From: Amaurobius ferox
Lineage: Eukaryota; Arthropoda; Arachnida; Araneae; Amaurobiidae
DNA: 64,000 bases
Direction of reading: 5' to 3'
Assembly (NCBI GenBank): GCA_951213105.1
Contig: OX578149.1
Span: 1,240,001 to 1,304,000, forward strand
The notes under the pieces are model-generated. The model did no database searches. It was not told the DNA's origin and saw only the letters and a list, made by a program, of their open reading frames with translations. The position numbers and the translations under genes are program-made. Below are positions 41,566 through 52,150 of this stretch, piece by piece (positions within the stretch are counted from its first letter, which is position 1; each line of letters starts with the position of its first letter).

Positions 41566-42650
41566 TCAACAGCGCCATACTTTATCAAAGGCTTTTTGTA
41601 TGTCCAGAAAAATCGCAGCTGTGGGTGTCTTGTTATTGAGACCAGAAGATATGTACTCTACCACTCTCAGTAATTGATGAGTGGTGGAGTGCTTTGGCCG
41701 AAATCCAAACTGCTTCGGAATGATAATGTCATTCTCACTAAGGTGCGTGTTCAGTCTCTTAAGAATAATTTTCTCAGTAATTTTACTAAGTGTCGGTAGC
41801 AAGCTAATTGGTCTATAGTTGGCTGGAATTGTGACATCCTCACCAGGCTTATGGATTGTTATAATTATCGCTTCCTTCCATTCTTTGGGGAAATAGTTTA
41901 GTTTTAATATTTTATTTATTAAGATAGTCAAGTAACATATTACGTTTAAGGGTAGGTTTTTAACCGCAATATTTCTGATTTTGTCGTGCCCTGGGCTTTT
42001 ACGGTTTTTGAGATTTTTAATAATTTCTACTATCTCCTGCGGGGTGGCTGGGTCAATCTCAGCCGTTACCGGGGAATTCCTGAAGTTATTTAAAGTTTGA
42101 CTAACCATTCTTAGGGTGTCCTGACACATTAGATCGTGGTTTGGTTGGAATTGTTTTTCATAATGTCTTGCGAGCGCCTCGGCTTTTTCCTCGTCTGAGT
42201 ACGCGATTTTAGCACCATCTATTAGTGGCGGGAGCTTAATTTGAGGTTTCCTGAGTCTTTTTGCGAATTGCCAGAGCGATACGTCTTTTGGGCTAAGGAA
42301 TTCGATTAGTTCTTTATACTGTTGCTGCTTTTCTGCGACAATTTTTTCCCTGACTTTGCACGTGAGTCTGTTAAGCTCCCTTTTAAGGGCGGGGTCTCTG
42401 TTAGCCTGCCATGTCTTACGTATTCTATTTCTTTGCCTGACTAATTGTTTGACATGGTGGGAAAGTGTGGGCATTTTTGGAGACTCGCGATGTGTTGTGG
42501 CAGAGGCAATTGCTCTCTTGATTTCTGTTGTGAATGTGTGCGTGGCAGAGTCAATATCCGCCGTGCTCATTATGTCAGGTACTGCTAAGTGCGGCTCGCA
42601 GAGTGCTCTTTTGAATACTTCCCAGTTGACCCTCTCTTGTCCCAAAGAGG
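41566..42650 (-). pseudogene. ORF2 RT fingers, younger Jockey LINE
   Basis: Linker and N-terminal RT. HHVKQLVRQRNRIRKTWQAN is the usual EN-RT linker. Then IVEIIKNLKNRKSPGHDKIR, YFPKEWKEAIIITIHKPGED, PANYRPISLLPTLSKITEKI and QFGFRPKHSTTHQLLRVVEY. Motif A, AAIFLDIQKAFDKVWRC, contains the first catalytic Asp and is followed directly by TGA. The frame is entered after a frameshift near 42628-42652, where EN text ends in another frame. Upstream codons to 42705 are out of phase and not part of the protein. Confidence 0.9.
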
Positions 42651-43324
42651 TCGAATGTCCCCAGTACGGGCAGATGATCCGAGTCGAATTCATCCAGGGT
42701 ACCAATAGTGTGAGCGTAATCTATGTTTCGCGTTAGGACAAAGTCTATAAATGAGCCGTTGGCGCCTGAGAAGCAGGTTGGTGTCGACGGTACAATAATG
42801 TTAGTGTTTGTCGTGTTCAGCAGTCTGTGTATCTGTGTACCGCGGGAATTGGCTCTCCTACAGCCCCACGCTCGGTGGTGCGCGTTGAAGTCGCCTGCAA
42901 GTATCGTGTTTGGATATCGCGCGAAAAGCAGTTCCAGTTGCGCAGCTACATCTACTTTACTCATATTTTTGACATATGTTGAGGTTAGGATAAACGGGCT
43001 ATTATTATTAATTTTAATTTTTATACTAGTATTTTCTATACCTTGAAGATTTATGTTGTTTAGTTCCTCGTGGGGAATATTTCTTTTAATGTATACTGCT
43101 GTTCCTCCATGGGGCGTTCTAGCATTAGTATTTGAGCTAAGATTATGATAGCATATGTAGTTGGCTATGTTTAGTTTTTTACTTTCTCTAACTTTAGTTT
43201 CCTGAATTAATAAGGCGTCTACGTCATTTTCAGTTACATAGTTTCTAAGTTCATTTATTCTTGGAGATATGCCGTTCGCATTCCAAAATATTATTTTTAA
43301 GGATTCTTTTTGGGACCTAGCCAT
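42628..43324 (-). pseudogene. ORF2 endonuclease, younger Jockey LINE
   Basis: APE-type endonuclease. I favour ATG at 43324 (MARSQKESLKIIFWNANGIS), because ATGGCTAG overlaps the ORF1 stop, a compact arrangement suited to termination-reinitiation; an upstream in-frame ATG exists at 43342. Motifs: FWNANGI, ALLIQETKVRESK (catalytic Glu), YPNTILAGDFNAHHRAWGCR, NGSFIDFVLTRNIDYAHT and EFDSDHLPVLGTFDLFGTR. All active-site residues are present. The frame is lost just after the SDH box by a one-base change, separating EN from RT. Confidence 0.9.
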
Positions 43325-44200
43325 GACGGGTTTGATTCTCACTGTTACTTTTAAAGTCCGCGATTATTTTAAGGGCCTCAAAGACCATTACCATAGGATC
43401 GCTCTTTTTTTGTACTAACTCTGCGAACTGCATCAACAGATGTTTTATGTCGTCTAGATTGAACATGCTAATAAATCCTCTGATGAGGTTGAGAATATCC
43501 TCCATCTTTTCAGCATCAGATTTATCAGTCGGTTCAGTCTCAGCTTCCATTTCCTCAGCCTCAACCGCGGTTTGCACTTTTTTGTGAGTGTCCTTTTGGA
43601 ACTCGATAGTTTTTTGCTTTTTTTCACCCGTTTTAACTAACAGCTGGGTTTGCGCGATCTCTTCACCCCTGACTCGTTTATTTTGTTTCCAATCCTCAAC
43701 CTTCCTGTCAAGCCCATCCTTTGCCTGCCTGGCTTCTTCTATTTCCGATCTCTTTCTAATGGCAGCTGTAGCTGCTCTTACTTCCTCCAGGGTCAATTCT
43801 CTGGAGGTCGATGATTTGGGGGCCTGCTCTTGCACCGATCTGGTAGGTGCTGAAGGTTGGTGTCTTTTTTCCTGTGGCACTATGTGCGAGGAGTCCTGAG
43901 GGGGTGCCTGGGGGTTTAGTCCGAGGTCCTTTTGCCTCCAAGGGGGTATCTGATTTTTGGGGGGAGGGGGGGCATACCCCGGTGCCTTTCCTCTGTTCCA
44001 GGGGTTCTTCGGGCATTGCCTGAAGTTCGCCGGGTGGTCTCCATTACAATTTGTACACGTTGCCTTCTCTGTCCTGGGTCTCTGGCAGTCCAGTGTGAAA
44101 TGATCTCCCGCACACTTCAGGCACTTGGGTGGCATACTGCAGTTCTCAGAGGAGTGGTTGAACTGCTGGCACCGGTAGCAAATTTTGAAGCCCCGTCCTC
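43317..44200 (-). pseudogene. ORF1 CCHC knuckles and C-terminus, younger Jockey LINE
   Basis: After a frameshift near 44190 the frame supplies a first knuckle (CYRCQQFNHSSENC by reading just upstream of 44135), then CLKCAGDHFTLDC and CTNCNGDHPANFRQCP. A Pro-rich stretch (YAPPPPKNQIPPW) follows, then a long charged helix, LEEVRAATAAIRKRSEIEEA, and a C-terminal helical domain EKMEDILNLIRGFISMFNLD. It ends RHG at TAG 43319-43317. Role: RNA packaging and chaperone activity. Confidence 0.88.
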
Positions 44201-45349
44201 TACCTTCACAGCCAAGTACCCTAACCTTGTCAGTCTGTAAATCCTCTGCCAGTCTTCCGTGGGCCTAAGGCTGAGTAAGAAGATCGGTAGGGGGAATCTC
44301 GTTTTAGTGTTTCTCAGTTGAGAAACCCGGACTACATCTAATCCCATGGATGTTAGAGCAAGTTTTATTTCCTCAATGTTATAGTTTGCTGGCAGCCCCT
44401 TCAAAACTACCTTTTTGGGCCTTTCTGTTTTCAAGTTTAAGCTGTGGAAGGGGATTTTCTCACTAGTCAAATGGCGCTGAACAACCCTATAGGAGTCGGC
44501 GTCATTAGGTATCAATTTAAGCATATCTCCTGAGAGTTTGCCAGATACTTTGTTGCCTGTGATCTCATTTAACTTTTTTAAGAGAGCCTGGTAGTTATCT
44601 CTAAACTTAATGAAAAAACATTCCGCTTTTGGGTCTTTTTTCTCTACTTCCATACTTTTATCACTACCACTATTTACAACCGTTTTTGGTTTTGGTGCAC
44701 TTTTTAACACTACAGGTTGCGCGACAATTTCAGCATAAGTCTTAGGCTTATTTACTTCATTAGAATTTGCATTTACATCCTTAACAGTTACATCATTACA
44801 ATCCATGTCATCATGGTCACTAGGTTTCAAGTTAGATTCTCCAGTCTGGATTTTAGTAGACTCCTCTGTCCTAGCCCTTTCACTTGGATTTTCAACCGTT
44901 TCAGTTTTATCAACAAGTTTCATCTCTTTAATTAGTCCTATCTCTAACAGTTTGGATTTAATTTCAGTGTTGTTTAATCTTAAATTACTATCCTCAAATG
45001 AATTAAAAATTAAATACATATCACTACTCTTAAATTTAGTCATGTCACAGCCTAACATAAAAGAATTCACAAAATTGAACATACCCAAAATCCGGGAGAC
45101 TTGGTCCTTGTCCTGGGTGATGAGTCCGTTCTTGAGCATATCCCCGATATGCAGAGTCAGCGTGTAGATCAGTAATCCACAGAAGTTCACTGTTTCCCTC
45201 ACTTCCTGGGTCCACGTGCGAGAAAGTCCATCGTCCGGCAGGGAGTCACAATAAGAGTTCATGGCATCCCTGAGAGGCCGAGCATCATCACCATCCAGTT
45301 CCCTTGCAACATCCCTCGTCACTTCCAAAACTTCTCTGTCCAGCTCCAT
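44190..45349 (-). pseudogene. ORF1 N-terminal part, younger Jockey LINE
   Basis: Starts MELDREVLEVTRDVARELDG at 45349. Residues about 55-115 form a hydrophobic, helical N-terminal domain (NFCGLLIYTLTLHIGDMLKN, ILGMFNFVNSFMLGCDMTKF). An acidic, Asn/Ser/Thr-rich linker includes KPKTYAEIVAQPV. Residues about 245-385 are the pre-zinc domain (FFIKFRDNYQALLKKLNEIT, ERPKKVVLKGLPANYNIEEI, TRFPLPIFLLSLRPTEDWQR). The frame goes wrong after GYLAVKVEDG near 44190, losing the knuckles, which lie in the next frame. Otherwise open over 385 codons. Confidence 0.88.
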
Positions 45350-45647
45350 AGTCCAGCAGGGTCAATCCAAGGCACAAAAAACAGAACCACGTGGGAAAAA
45401 CACACGTGTTAAGTCGAAAGCACAAAATGGCGAAAAGCCGCACACAATAAAGTTGAAGATTACTTAGCCCGACGTGCTCTATCGTAACAAGATATAACAC
45501 GCCCAAGCGTAAGCAAGAAAGTCACCACAAGATAAAAGCAGCAGCTTCTGAAAATCACACTTCGAAGTCTGAGCTCCGAATGCCACATAGACCATAACTT
45601 CAGCCACACATACACTGAAACTGAACAACGATTACAACAGACCAATC
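45350..45647 (-). promoter_or_regulatory. 5' leader and presumed internal promoter of the younger Jockey LINE
   Basis: About 300 bp between the target duplication and the ORF1 start. Jockey elements use internal, TATA-less promoters here. CATTCGGAGCTCAGACTTCG is reminiscent of an initiator/downstream-element layout, but no element was proven. On the minus strand the leader starts GATTGGTCTGTTGTAATCG. Confidence 0.5.
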
Positions 45648-45656
45648 ACAGAGCAC
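45648..45656. repeat. Right 9-bp target duplication
   Basis: ACAGAGCAC, matching 40348-40356. A separate shared word GTACAAG also lies near both junctions (40341 and 45662), also in phase, and is an alternative boundary. Confidence 0.8.
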
Positions 45657-45747
45657 TACAAGTACAAGCACCCAACGACTTGGAGAGAGTCTCTCTGGCT
45701 GAAATACTACATATCGTTGATGGATTGAATGTCAAAAAATCACCCGG

Positions 45748-46176
45748 CCTTGATAATATCAGTAATCGCATCATCAAGAATTTACCAGATTTATATCTTT
45801 GTTGGATAACCATGCTGTGTAATCATATGTTGGACCATCGCTTTTTTCCCCAAAGCTGGAAAACTGCCGTTGTTTGCCTTATTCCACAAACCTTGATAAT
45901 ATCAGTAATCGCATCATCAAGAATTTACCAGATTTATATCTTTGTTGGATAACCATGCTGTGTAATCATATGTTGGACCATCGCTTTTTTCCCCAAAGCT
46001 GGAAAACTGCCGTTGTTTGCCTTATTCCACAAACCTTGATAATATCAGTAATCGCATCATCAAGAATTTACCAGATTTATATCTTTGTTGGATAACCATG
46101 CTGTGTAATCATATGTTGGACCATCGCTTTTTTCCCCAAAGCTGGAAAACTGCCGTTGTTTGCCTTATTCCAAAAA
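45748..46176. repeat. 143-bp tandem triplication inside the RT gene
   Basis: Units start at 45748, 45891 and 46034 (CCTTGATAATATCAGTAATC) and look identical by eye except at the end of the third. 143 is not a multiple of three, so each extra copy shifts the frame. Confidence 0.97.
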
Positions 46177-46328
46177 CTTCTCAAAATCTCTCAGCTCCTG
46201 AGAACTACAGCCTGCTTTCTAGTTTTTCCAAAATTTATGAATTAGTGTTGCTTAGACGTTTGAATAGTTTCTGCCAGACGAATAACGTAATTTCAGCCAA
46301 TCAGCATGGATTTCGTTCTGAGCATTCT

Positions 46329-46600
46329 CAAGGACTCAAGGAATTGCCGTTTATGGAGTACCTAGCAAAGCTAAAGTGTGCTTGCTTTCACCTCCGATCA
46401 TAAGTAAAAGGTTAGGAAATCAGAAAAGAATTTTTTAAAATAAAATAGGTATCCAGCAGGATCGTAGCGGTGCATGTAAGGCAGGATTGAGACAAGTTCC
46501 AATACGGTCTACATGTCGCTGATTTAGAAGATGGAGTAATACCTCCTATAAATAAAGGAAAATTTGGAAGTAATGGGTGAGTTCCATGGAACTCTGCCTT
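46329..46600. mobile_element. 272-bp unidentified insertion with 14-bp target duplication
   Basis: GTTCTGAGCATTCT occurs at 46315-46328 and 46601-46614. The RT frame reads HGFRSEHS before and THSQLMR after, so the middle is foreign. The insert starts CAAGGACTCAAGGAATTGCC and ends AACTCTGCCTT, lacks an A tail and the SINE tail, and resembles no other repeat in the window. A 14-bp duplication suggests LINE-type integration of an unknown RNA. Confidence 0.85.
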
Positions 46601-48099
46601 GTTCTGAGCATTCTACGCATTCCCAGCTTATGCGGGTTGTAGAAACTATTCACAAAAACTCTATCAACAGGCAGTATAGTACTATTGTTTTTCTGGACGT
46701 GGCGAAAGCCTTCGATAAAACGTACTTGCCCGGGCTTATTACCAAGTTGGTGCGACTTGGCATTTCGACTCAACTTTTGGCTATCATCAACTCGTATCTC
46801 ACTAATAGATTCTTCCGCGTACGAGTTGATAAATCTCTCTCTTCTATTAGACCAATCAAGGCCGGTGTTCCTCAAGGAGGAAACCTCAGTCCACTGCTCT
46901 TTAACATCTTCATCAACGATATACCAACATACCACAAGTTAAGCTGGCCATCTTTGCAGATGACACAGCGTTAATCGCACGGAGTTGCTCACCGCACAAC
47001 TCCATTAACACACTCCAAAGTTACATTACTCATAGCTTTGAGCACTGGCTCGTTTCCTGGAGAATCCAAATTAATGCTACCAAGAGTGCAGTAGTTATTT
47101 TTAAACCCAACTACCGAGAATTAAATCATAACTTTGCTTTAAAAATTTTTAATCAGCCTATCCTTTTCTGTCACTCCGCTAAGTATTTGGGCGTCACTTT
47201 GGACGCCCATATGACTTACGGAGATCATATTGATAATAAAGTAGCTTCAGCCAACAAAACTTTTCGTGCCCTCCTGCCCATTCTCGGTAGTAAATCCCAC
47301 CTTTCCCTCAATAATAAGCTCATTATCTACAAACAAATCATCGCACCTGGATTTTTGTACGCCAGCCCAGTTTGGGGGTCGGCGGCAAACGTCCACATTA
47401 AGAAACTGCAAGTTTTTCAAAATAAAGTATTGCGTTGCATCGTTAAGGCACCTAGGTATGTCCAATACGAAGTAATACACCATGATCTCAAAGTCTCGGG
47501 AATTATCGAGCAAATCTCGGCCCACTCACTCAAATTTAACAAGATAAACTCTAGTAGACCCTGTTTGCGAGATGTAGATCAGACGTATAACCCTATCGCG
47601 CCTTCCTATTGCATCTTCTGTTTAGCACCAATGGTACTAAATGGAAGAAACGTCGTTTTGTCATTCCGCAACCAGGAGTCTCGTAACTCTGAACACCGGT
47701 AGATGGCGGCACTTGCTGTCACTCTGCCCGTTCTCTCTCATGGCCCAACCACTGGCCAACCCATCTGCTTGCTTTTGCCCGCGTTCTAACTGCTAGACCA
47801 GTACAATCTCCAATCCACGTTTCCATTCAATTAAATTGTAATTTAAAAGTGTAAATTTTTATGTGTCACTGAAAAGAGCCTTTTTTATCTAGAACTTTGG
47901 TACCCTGACTGCATTGCAGTCTTTAAGCTTAAACTTAAAATCTTAAACTTGTTATTTAACTTAGAACTTAAACTTAAACTGCTTACCTTATATTTTAACT
48001 TAGCTTAACTAAACTTGTATTGCTTAATATTTTTACTTAATTTTATTTTTCAACAATGGTAATAAGACTTCATCTTCCTCAGAGCTTGCTCTGTTTTCT

Positions 48100-48620
48100 A
48101 TTTGCTGCCCTTAAGGCATTGGCCCCTCCCCCTTCCTCCTTAGATTCACCGACTTGCAGGTCGAAGCCGTCCAAGACAATTTCTACCTCATCTCAAGCAA
48201 CTTGCAGCTACTGACCATCCAGCGCCCTCATTGGAGGGGAGCGCCAAGGCATATTGCTATACACATGCTAGATTCACTACCAGTTTACAATTGCTATTTG
48301 AGATGTGGGGCTAAGTGCTTCAGCACAGGTTCCCCGAAATTGATTCGTCTTGGCTTGGCTTGGCTAATGCTTATTGTTTCGTTAATTTTTTGTGGGACAG
48401 CAGTTTTTCTTTTATCCTGTAGGTGGATGGACATTATTTCCTCTTTGGTTACGAAGTTTCTTTGTTTAAGACCTTTCATTGGATGATAGACTGTTTATGC
48501 ATGATTATCAATAGGTATTTTTCTTCTCCCCCCCCCCCCCCCGCACGCACACACACACCTCAATTCACTGACAAATTGTCAAATGTCTTCATATTTTTAC
48601 TTTCTCATTCTATAGAATAA
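48100..48620. other. No supported gene; 15-base C run
   Basis: C run at 48528-48542 followed by ACGCACACACACAC. ORFs here have no domain features. Confidence 0.45.
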
Positions 48621-48624
48621 AGTA

Positions 48625-48795
48625 TTGTTTTCACGAATATTTTCTATTTTGAGTTATGATGCCAATACATGTTTGAGGACCTGCTGAACACATTTTGACT
48701 ATTTTAATGTAATGACCATCGTTAATTGCTAGTGTACATGATAGCTGCCATAAATACTGATTTTCACGAAACTTTATATCCGGCTTTGTTATCGA
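48625..48795. repeat. Dispersed repeat type 4
   Basis: TATTGTTTTCACGAATATTT, GATGCCAATACATGTTTGAG, TGCTGAACACATTTTGACTA and GATAGCTGCCATAAATACTG align with 8035-8210 in order. Confidence 0.65.
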
Positions 48796-48799
48796 AAAA

Positions 48800-49730
48800 T
48801 CTGGAACTAGATAAAATTTTTTGAACTTCGAGTGAAAACTTTTTTGAGTGAATTTTCATATTTTCTATGACAGCATCAGACAAAAGTTTGCATAACCACA
48901 CATAAAAGGATGACACAATGATTATAGTGCTGCCACTTAGCTGATGAAAATTTCAGTTGTGAAGAAATCAAATATCAGTAGTCAAAGAAAATAACAATTA
49001 TCACTCTTCCTATTCAATAATTCTACAAAAATTTCACGGCTGAGAAAATAAACAAAATACGAGACAGGAAAAACCCTTTAAAACTCATGTACAGCTTTGT
49101 CAATGTTTCCCCCCATACACCAAAAACTTCTGAAGATCAACATCCCTAGCATGTGTGGCCTTTGTGATTTTTATGGCAAAGTAACGCCATCTAGAGCCAT
49201 TAAAAAATTCAAATATAACATTCCAACTCTTTGTAATGAATACATCACTTTGGTCTGATAACCACATTTTCCAGAACACTGTTTACCAGAACAGTGAAAA
49301 ACAATAGGAACCGTAAAATATAAAGCTCTTGACCCCTTTTCTAAATAGCAATTAGAAAAATTCTGCAGTTTGCAATCGGATCATCCCTTATGGACAGAAG
49401 ACAATTTTTTCTACTTTTATTATGATATCTGTAGGAAAATGATGCATTTTGGTACACATTTTAGTTTTAAGACCTTTAAAAATTGAAATCATGAATTAAG
49501 CATTTTTTAAGGATTGCAAGCTTCACTTTTATTTTGAAATATATTTGCCAAAAGCCATTTTGGGTTCTTCAGAGTTTTGATTGAAATGATGTGCACATTT
49601 CATCTGTCTACATTTTACAGGTAAAGGACACGCAATTGAGAAAACTAAATTACATCGAGATCTTTCCCAGTCTTGTGTGAAGGTCTTTATATTTGATAAT
49701 AATATTCTAAATTGTATACTTTACTTTCCC
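48800..49730. other. Nothing recognised
   Basis: AT-rich, no ORF above background. Confidence 0.4.
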
Positions 49731-49745
49731 TACATACATAGTATA

Positions 49746-49945
49746 AAGAATGGGATAGCCATGTAGTTAAGACACATGAATTGTACTCAAAGATCTACCC
49801 GAACTATCCCTGTGTCTATATGTGCATGTTAAATCTGTGAGTCAAAAATCCTTCCGAGAGGTTGGTGACTGAAAAAAGAGGGTACCAGTCCCTGTCGACA
49901 TAGCCCCTTACTGAGTCCCAGTCTAAATTGGGTGGTTAAAGGGAG
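49746..49945 (+). mobile_element. Divergent tRNA-derived SINE, tail missing
   Basis: A-box-like GGGATAGCCATGTAGTTAAG, B-box-like CTACCCGAACTATCCCTG, then CCTTCCGAGAGGTTGGTGAC and ACTGAGTCCCAGTCTAAATT, GGGTGG. Same order as the copy at 26440 but much more diverged; close to the one at 58463. Confidence 0.7.
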
Positions 49946-50054
49946 TACTATGATCTGTCCCTTGTGGTGCACCAGGACAATATTGTATGATAGAAAAATG
50001 GTTCATGCTTCGTCAGTATAAACGAATGTCATAATGCAAAGTATCTGGTAAAAC

Positions 50055-50600
50055 AATAATTATTAACAAATGACAAATCTCAAACAGATCCAAAAGTCAT
50101 TTTATTATACAAATATTCTACAGACATAAATACAGCCAAAGCGCTTTCGAACATCTTCCATGTTCATCCTCAGTGGCAATACAATTAGAAATAGATGCCA
50201 ACATGCTTAAATACAATTCAATACTGTCAAGTAAAATTTGCATATCATGAAATTGTCAGCCGCATAAAATAGTGGAATAGAAATCTGATTTAAATTATAA
50301 TTTATACAAAATTCAAAGATAAATATTTCAAAAAACAGTTTAAAAAATATATAATAAGAATTTTAGAAAATAATTATAAATTAATGTAACTATGCAAAGG
50401 TTTAACATGCAGGGAATCGAGAACAAGTCGCCAGGCATAACTTAAGATCTGAACAGGGTCAAAATTACAAATAGAAGAAAGATATAAGTAAATAAAAAGG
50501 AATTCATAAAGTAAGATAGAACGGGGGTTATTACAGCTAATCAAAAGAAAAGACTTTTCGAATTATCTTTACTCACGAACTGGGCAAGAGCAGTCGTTAA
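50055..50600 (-). repeat. Left arm (3' end of the Penelope-like element)
   Basis: Reverse complement of 51603-52150, about 90 percent identical by eye, including the last codons of the endonuclease ORF. Confidence 0.9.
50138..50174 (-). ncRNA. Hammerhead-like motif, left arm
   Basis: On the minus strand: CTGAGGA (hammerhead CUGANGA), one U, GAACAT, loop GGAAG, ATGTTC (six perfect pairs), then GAAA, then AGCGCTTT as a minimal stem III ending in a UH-type site. This order and the very short stem III are features reported for hammerheads of Penelope-like elements. Self-cleavage is inferred, not shown. Confidence 0.6.
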
Positions 50601-51600
50601 TTTACCATTTTTTATGTCTCTTGCATGTTCGGACAAACAGATACCAACCGTACTTTTAGTACTACCGATATAAAATTTATAGGTATTATATGAATAAAGA
50701 AGGGGTACAACGTAATACCCTAGCAAGATTTTTAAAGTTAACATTATCCTTAAATTTATCAGGTCGTATATGATTGAAGAAGGTGATAACAGCTGAATGA
50801 GCGGGTTTAAATTTAAATTCGGTACAAAAATTAATAAGTGGACGAAAAATTTTAGAAGGGTAAGGACAACTAGCTTTAAACTGTAAACGATCATTAATAG
50901 GAATAAGACTAGAAAAGGGTTGCAAAAACTTTTGGCGAATTTTAGCGAAAATATTATGAATAAACTCATAAGAGTAACCTGCATCTATCTTGACAGAGTT
51001 TAAAAATTAAATCAATTTCATTATTTAAAGGAATAATAGTACAACTAACATTAAAGACGCAATTGAAATATGCAATGAAGGAAGCCTTTATAGAAGAAAT
51101 AGGGTGAAAAGAATTAGCCAGAATGCATATGTTGGTAAACATAGGTTTGTGAAAACAGAAGACTGAAAATTAGAAAAGTTATGGAGAAACAATAACATCT
51201 GAAAAAGGTAAGGAACAGTTGGATTCATGCTCTACAGTAAAATTAATAGATGGATAAACATCATTGACTAAATCAAGTAAATTCAGTAAGTCATTTAAAC
51301 TATGGTTCCAAGTGATAAACACATTATCAACGTAACGTTGCCAAAGAATAGGTTTAAGGGGGAAAAAAAAGCAAAATCTCATTCTCGAGTTCCTGCAAAA
51401 TTGCTTCTGCAAAGATAACAGAATGTGGGCTACCCATAGGGGCACCCGAATTTTATAAGTAAATATCGCCACGGAAACCAAAATAGTTGGTTCCAGCCAC
51501 AATATTCCATGCAGAGGTTATTGCGGTGATGGAAGGGGGTTTATAATTATGTAAAGAAAGTTTATTAGCTATAATGTCAATGGCTCTATCAACGGGAACA
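50541..51600 (-). pseudogene. Penelope-like RT and GIY-YIG endonuclease, broken
   Basis: Minus strand. RT palm: AWNIVAGTNYFGFRGDIYL (about 51510-51455), a stop, then NSGAPMGSPHSVIFAEAILQ (motif B), WQRYVDNVFITWNHSLNDLL where the expected YVDD reads YVDN, so the second catalytic Asp is lost, and NCSLPFSDVIVSP. A thumb region follows with HKPMFTNICILANSFHP. Near 50700 a linker appears in two frames. The C-terminal GIY-YIG domain reads NTYKFYIGSTKSTVGICLSE, HARDIKNGKLTTALAQF, with Tyr, Tyr-Ile-Gly and the His-Ala-Arg helix recognisable. Several stops and frame changes. The endonuclease would nick target DNA and the RT copy the element RNA. Confidence 0.88.
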
Positions 51601-51602
51601 TT

Positions 51603-52150
51603 ATGACTGCCCTTGCCCAGTTCGTGAATAAAGATAATTTTCACCCCCTTTTTGAAAAGAATTTTCTTTTGATTAGCTGTAATAACCCCCATTCAACCTT
51701 ACTTTATGAATCCCTTTATATTTACTTATATTGTTCTTCAATTTATAATTTTGACCCTGTTCAAGTCTTAAGTTATGCCTGGCAACTCGTTCTCAATTCC
51801 CTGCATGTTAAACCTTTGCATAGTTACATTAATTTATAATTATTTTCTAAAATTCTTATTATATATTTTTTAAACTGTTTTTTAAAATATTTATCTTTGA
51901 ACTTTGTATAAATTATAATTTAAATCAGATTCCTATTCCACTATTTTATGCTGCTGACAATTTCATGATATGCAAATTTTACTTGACTGTATTGAATTGT
52001 ATTTAAGCACGTTGGCATCTATTTCTAATTGTATTGCCACTGAGGATGAACATGGAAGATGTTCGAAAGCGCTTTATCTGTATTTACGTCTGTCGGATGA
52101 TGTATAATAAAATGACTTTTGGATCTGTTTGAGATTTGTCATTTGTTAAT
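51603..52150 (+). repeat. Right arm (inverted copy of the element's 3' end)
   Basis: Begins in the endonuclease ORF (MTALAQFVNKDN on the plus strand) and runs through the same 3' untranslated text as the left arm, to TTTGTTAATAATT. Confidence 0.9.
52039..52074 (+). ncRNA. Hammerhead-like motif, right arm
   Basis: Plus-strand copy of the same motif; CTGAGGA, the six-pair stem GAACAT/ATGTTC and GAAAGCGCTTT are unchanged although nearby bases differ (for example AATATTTG in one arm against GGATGATG in the other). Confidence 0.6.

Larger units (their letters stand above)
40357..45647 (-). mobile_element. Younger Jockey-clade LINE, nearly complete
   Basis: About 5.29 kb, minus strand, nested in the older LINE. 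Order on the minus strand: 5' leader (45647-45350), ORF1, overlapping ORF2 (EN then RT), 3' UTR (40656-40357) ending in a small GC hairpin rather than a long A tail. Damage amounts to one frameshift in ORF1, one in ORF2 and one stop in ORF2. Confidence 0.93.
45657..47702 (+). pseudogene. ORF2 reverse transcriptase, older Jockey LINE
   Basis: Resumes in phase with the endonuclease part as APNDLERVSLAEILHIVDGL and VKKSPGLDNISNRIIKNLP. The tandem triplication (45748-46176) adds 286 bp and breaks the frame. After it come NLSAPENYSLLSSFSKIYEL (usual RPISLL region altered) and NQHGFRSEHS, then the 272-bp insertion, then QLMRVVETIHKNSINRQYST and IVFLDVAKAFDKT (motif A). KAGVPQGGNLSPLLFNIFIN is motif B. 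A one-base change near 46935 shifts the frame; beyond it KLAIFADDTALIARS is the FADD catalytic box, then SAKYLGVTLDAHMTYGDHI. Catalytic Asps survive; the gene is dead from frame damage. Confidence 0.9.
45657..47900 (+). mobile_element. Older Jockey-clade LINE, 3' half
   Basis: Reverse transcriptase half of the split LINE, with a tandem triplication and a 272-bp insertion of its own. The 3' end is not certain; sequence with ACTTAAACT repeats to about 48050 may be its 3' UTR. Confidence 0.9.

Noticed and set aside
42356..43046. Plus-strand ORFs opposite the younger Jockey ORF2
   Set aside because: Antisense shadows of the minus-strand LINE coding sequence.
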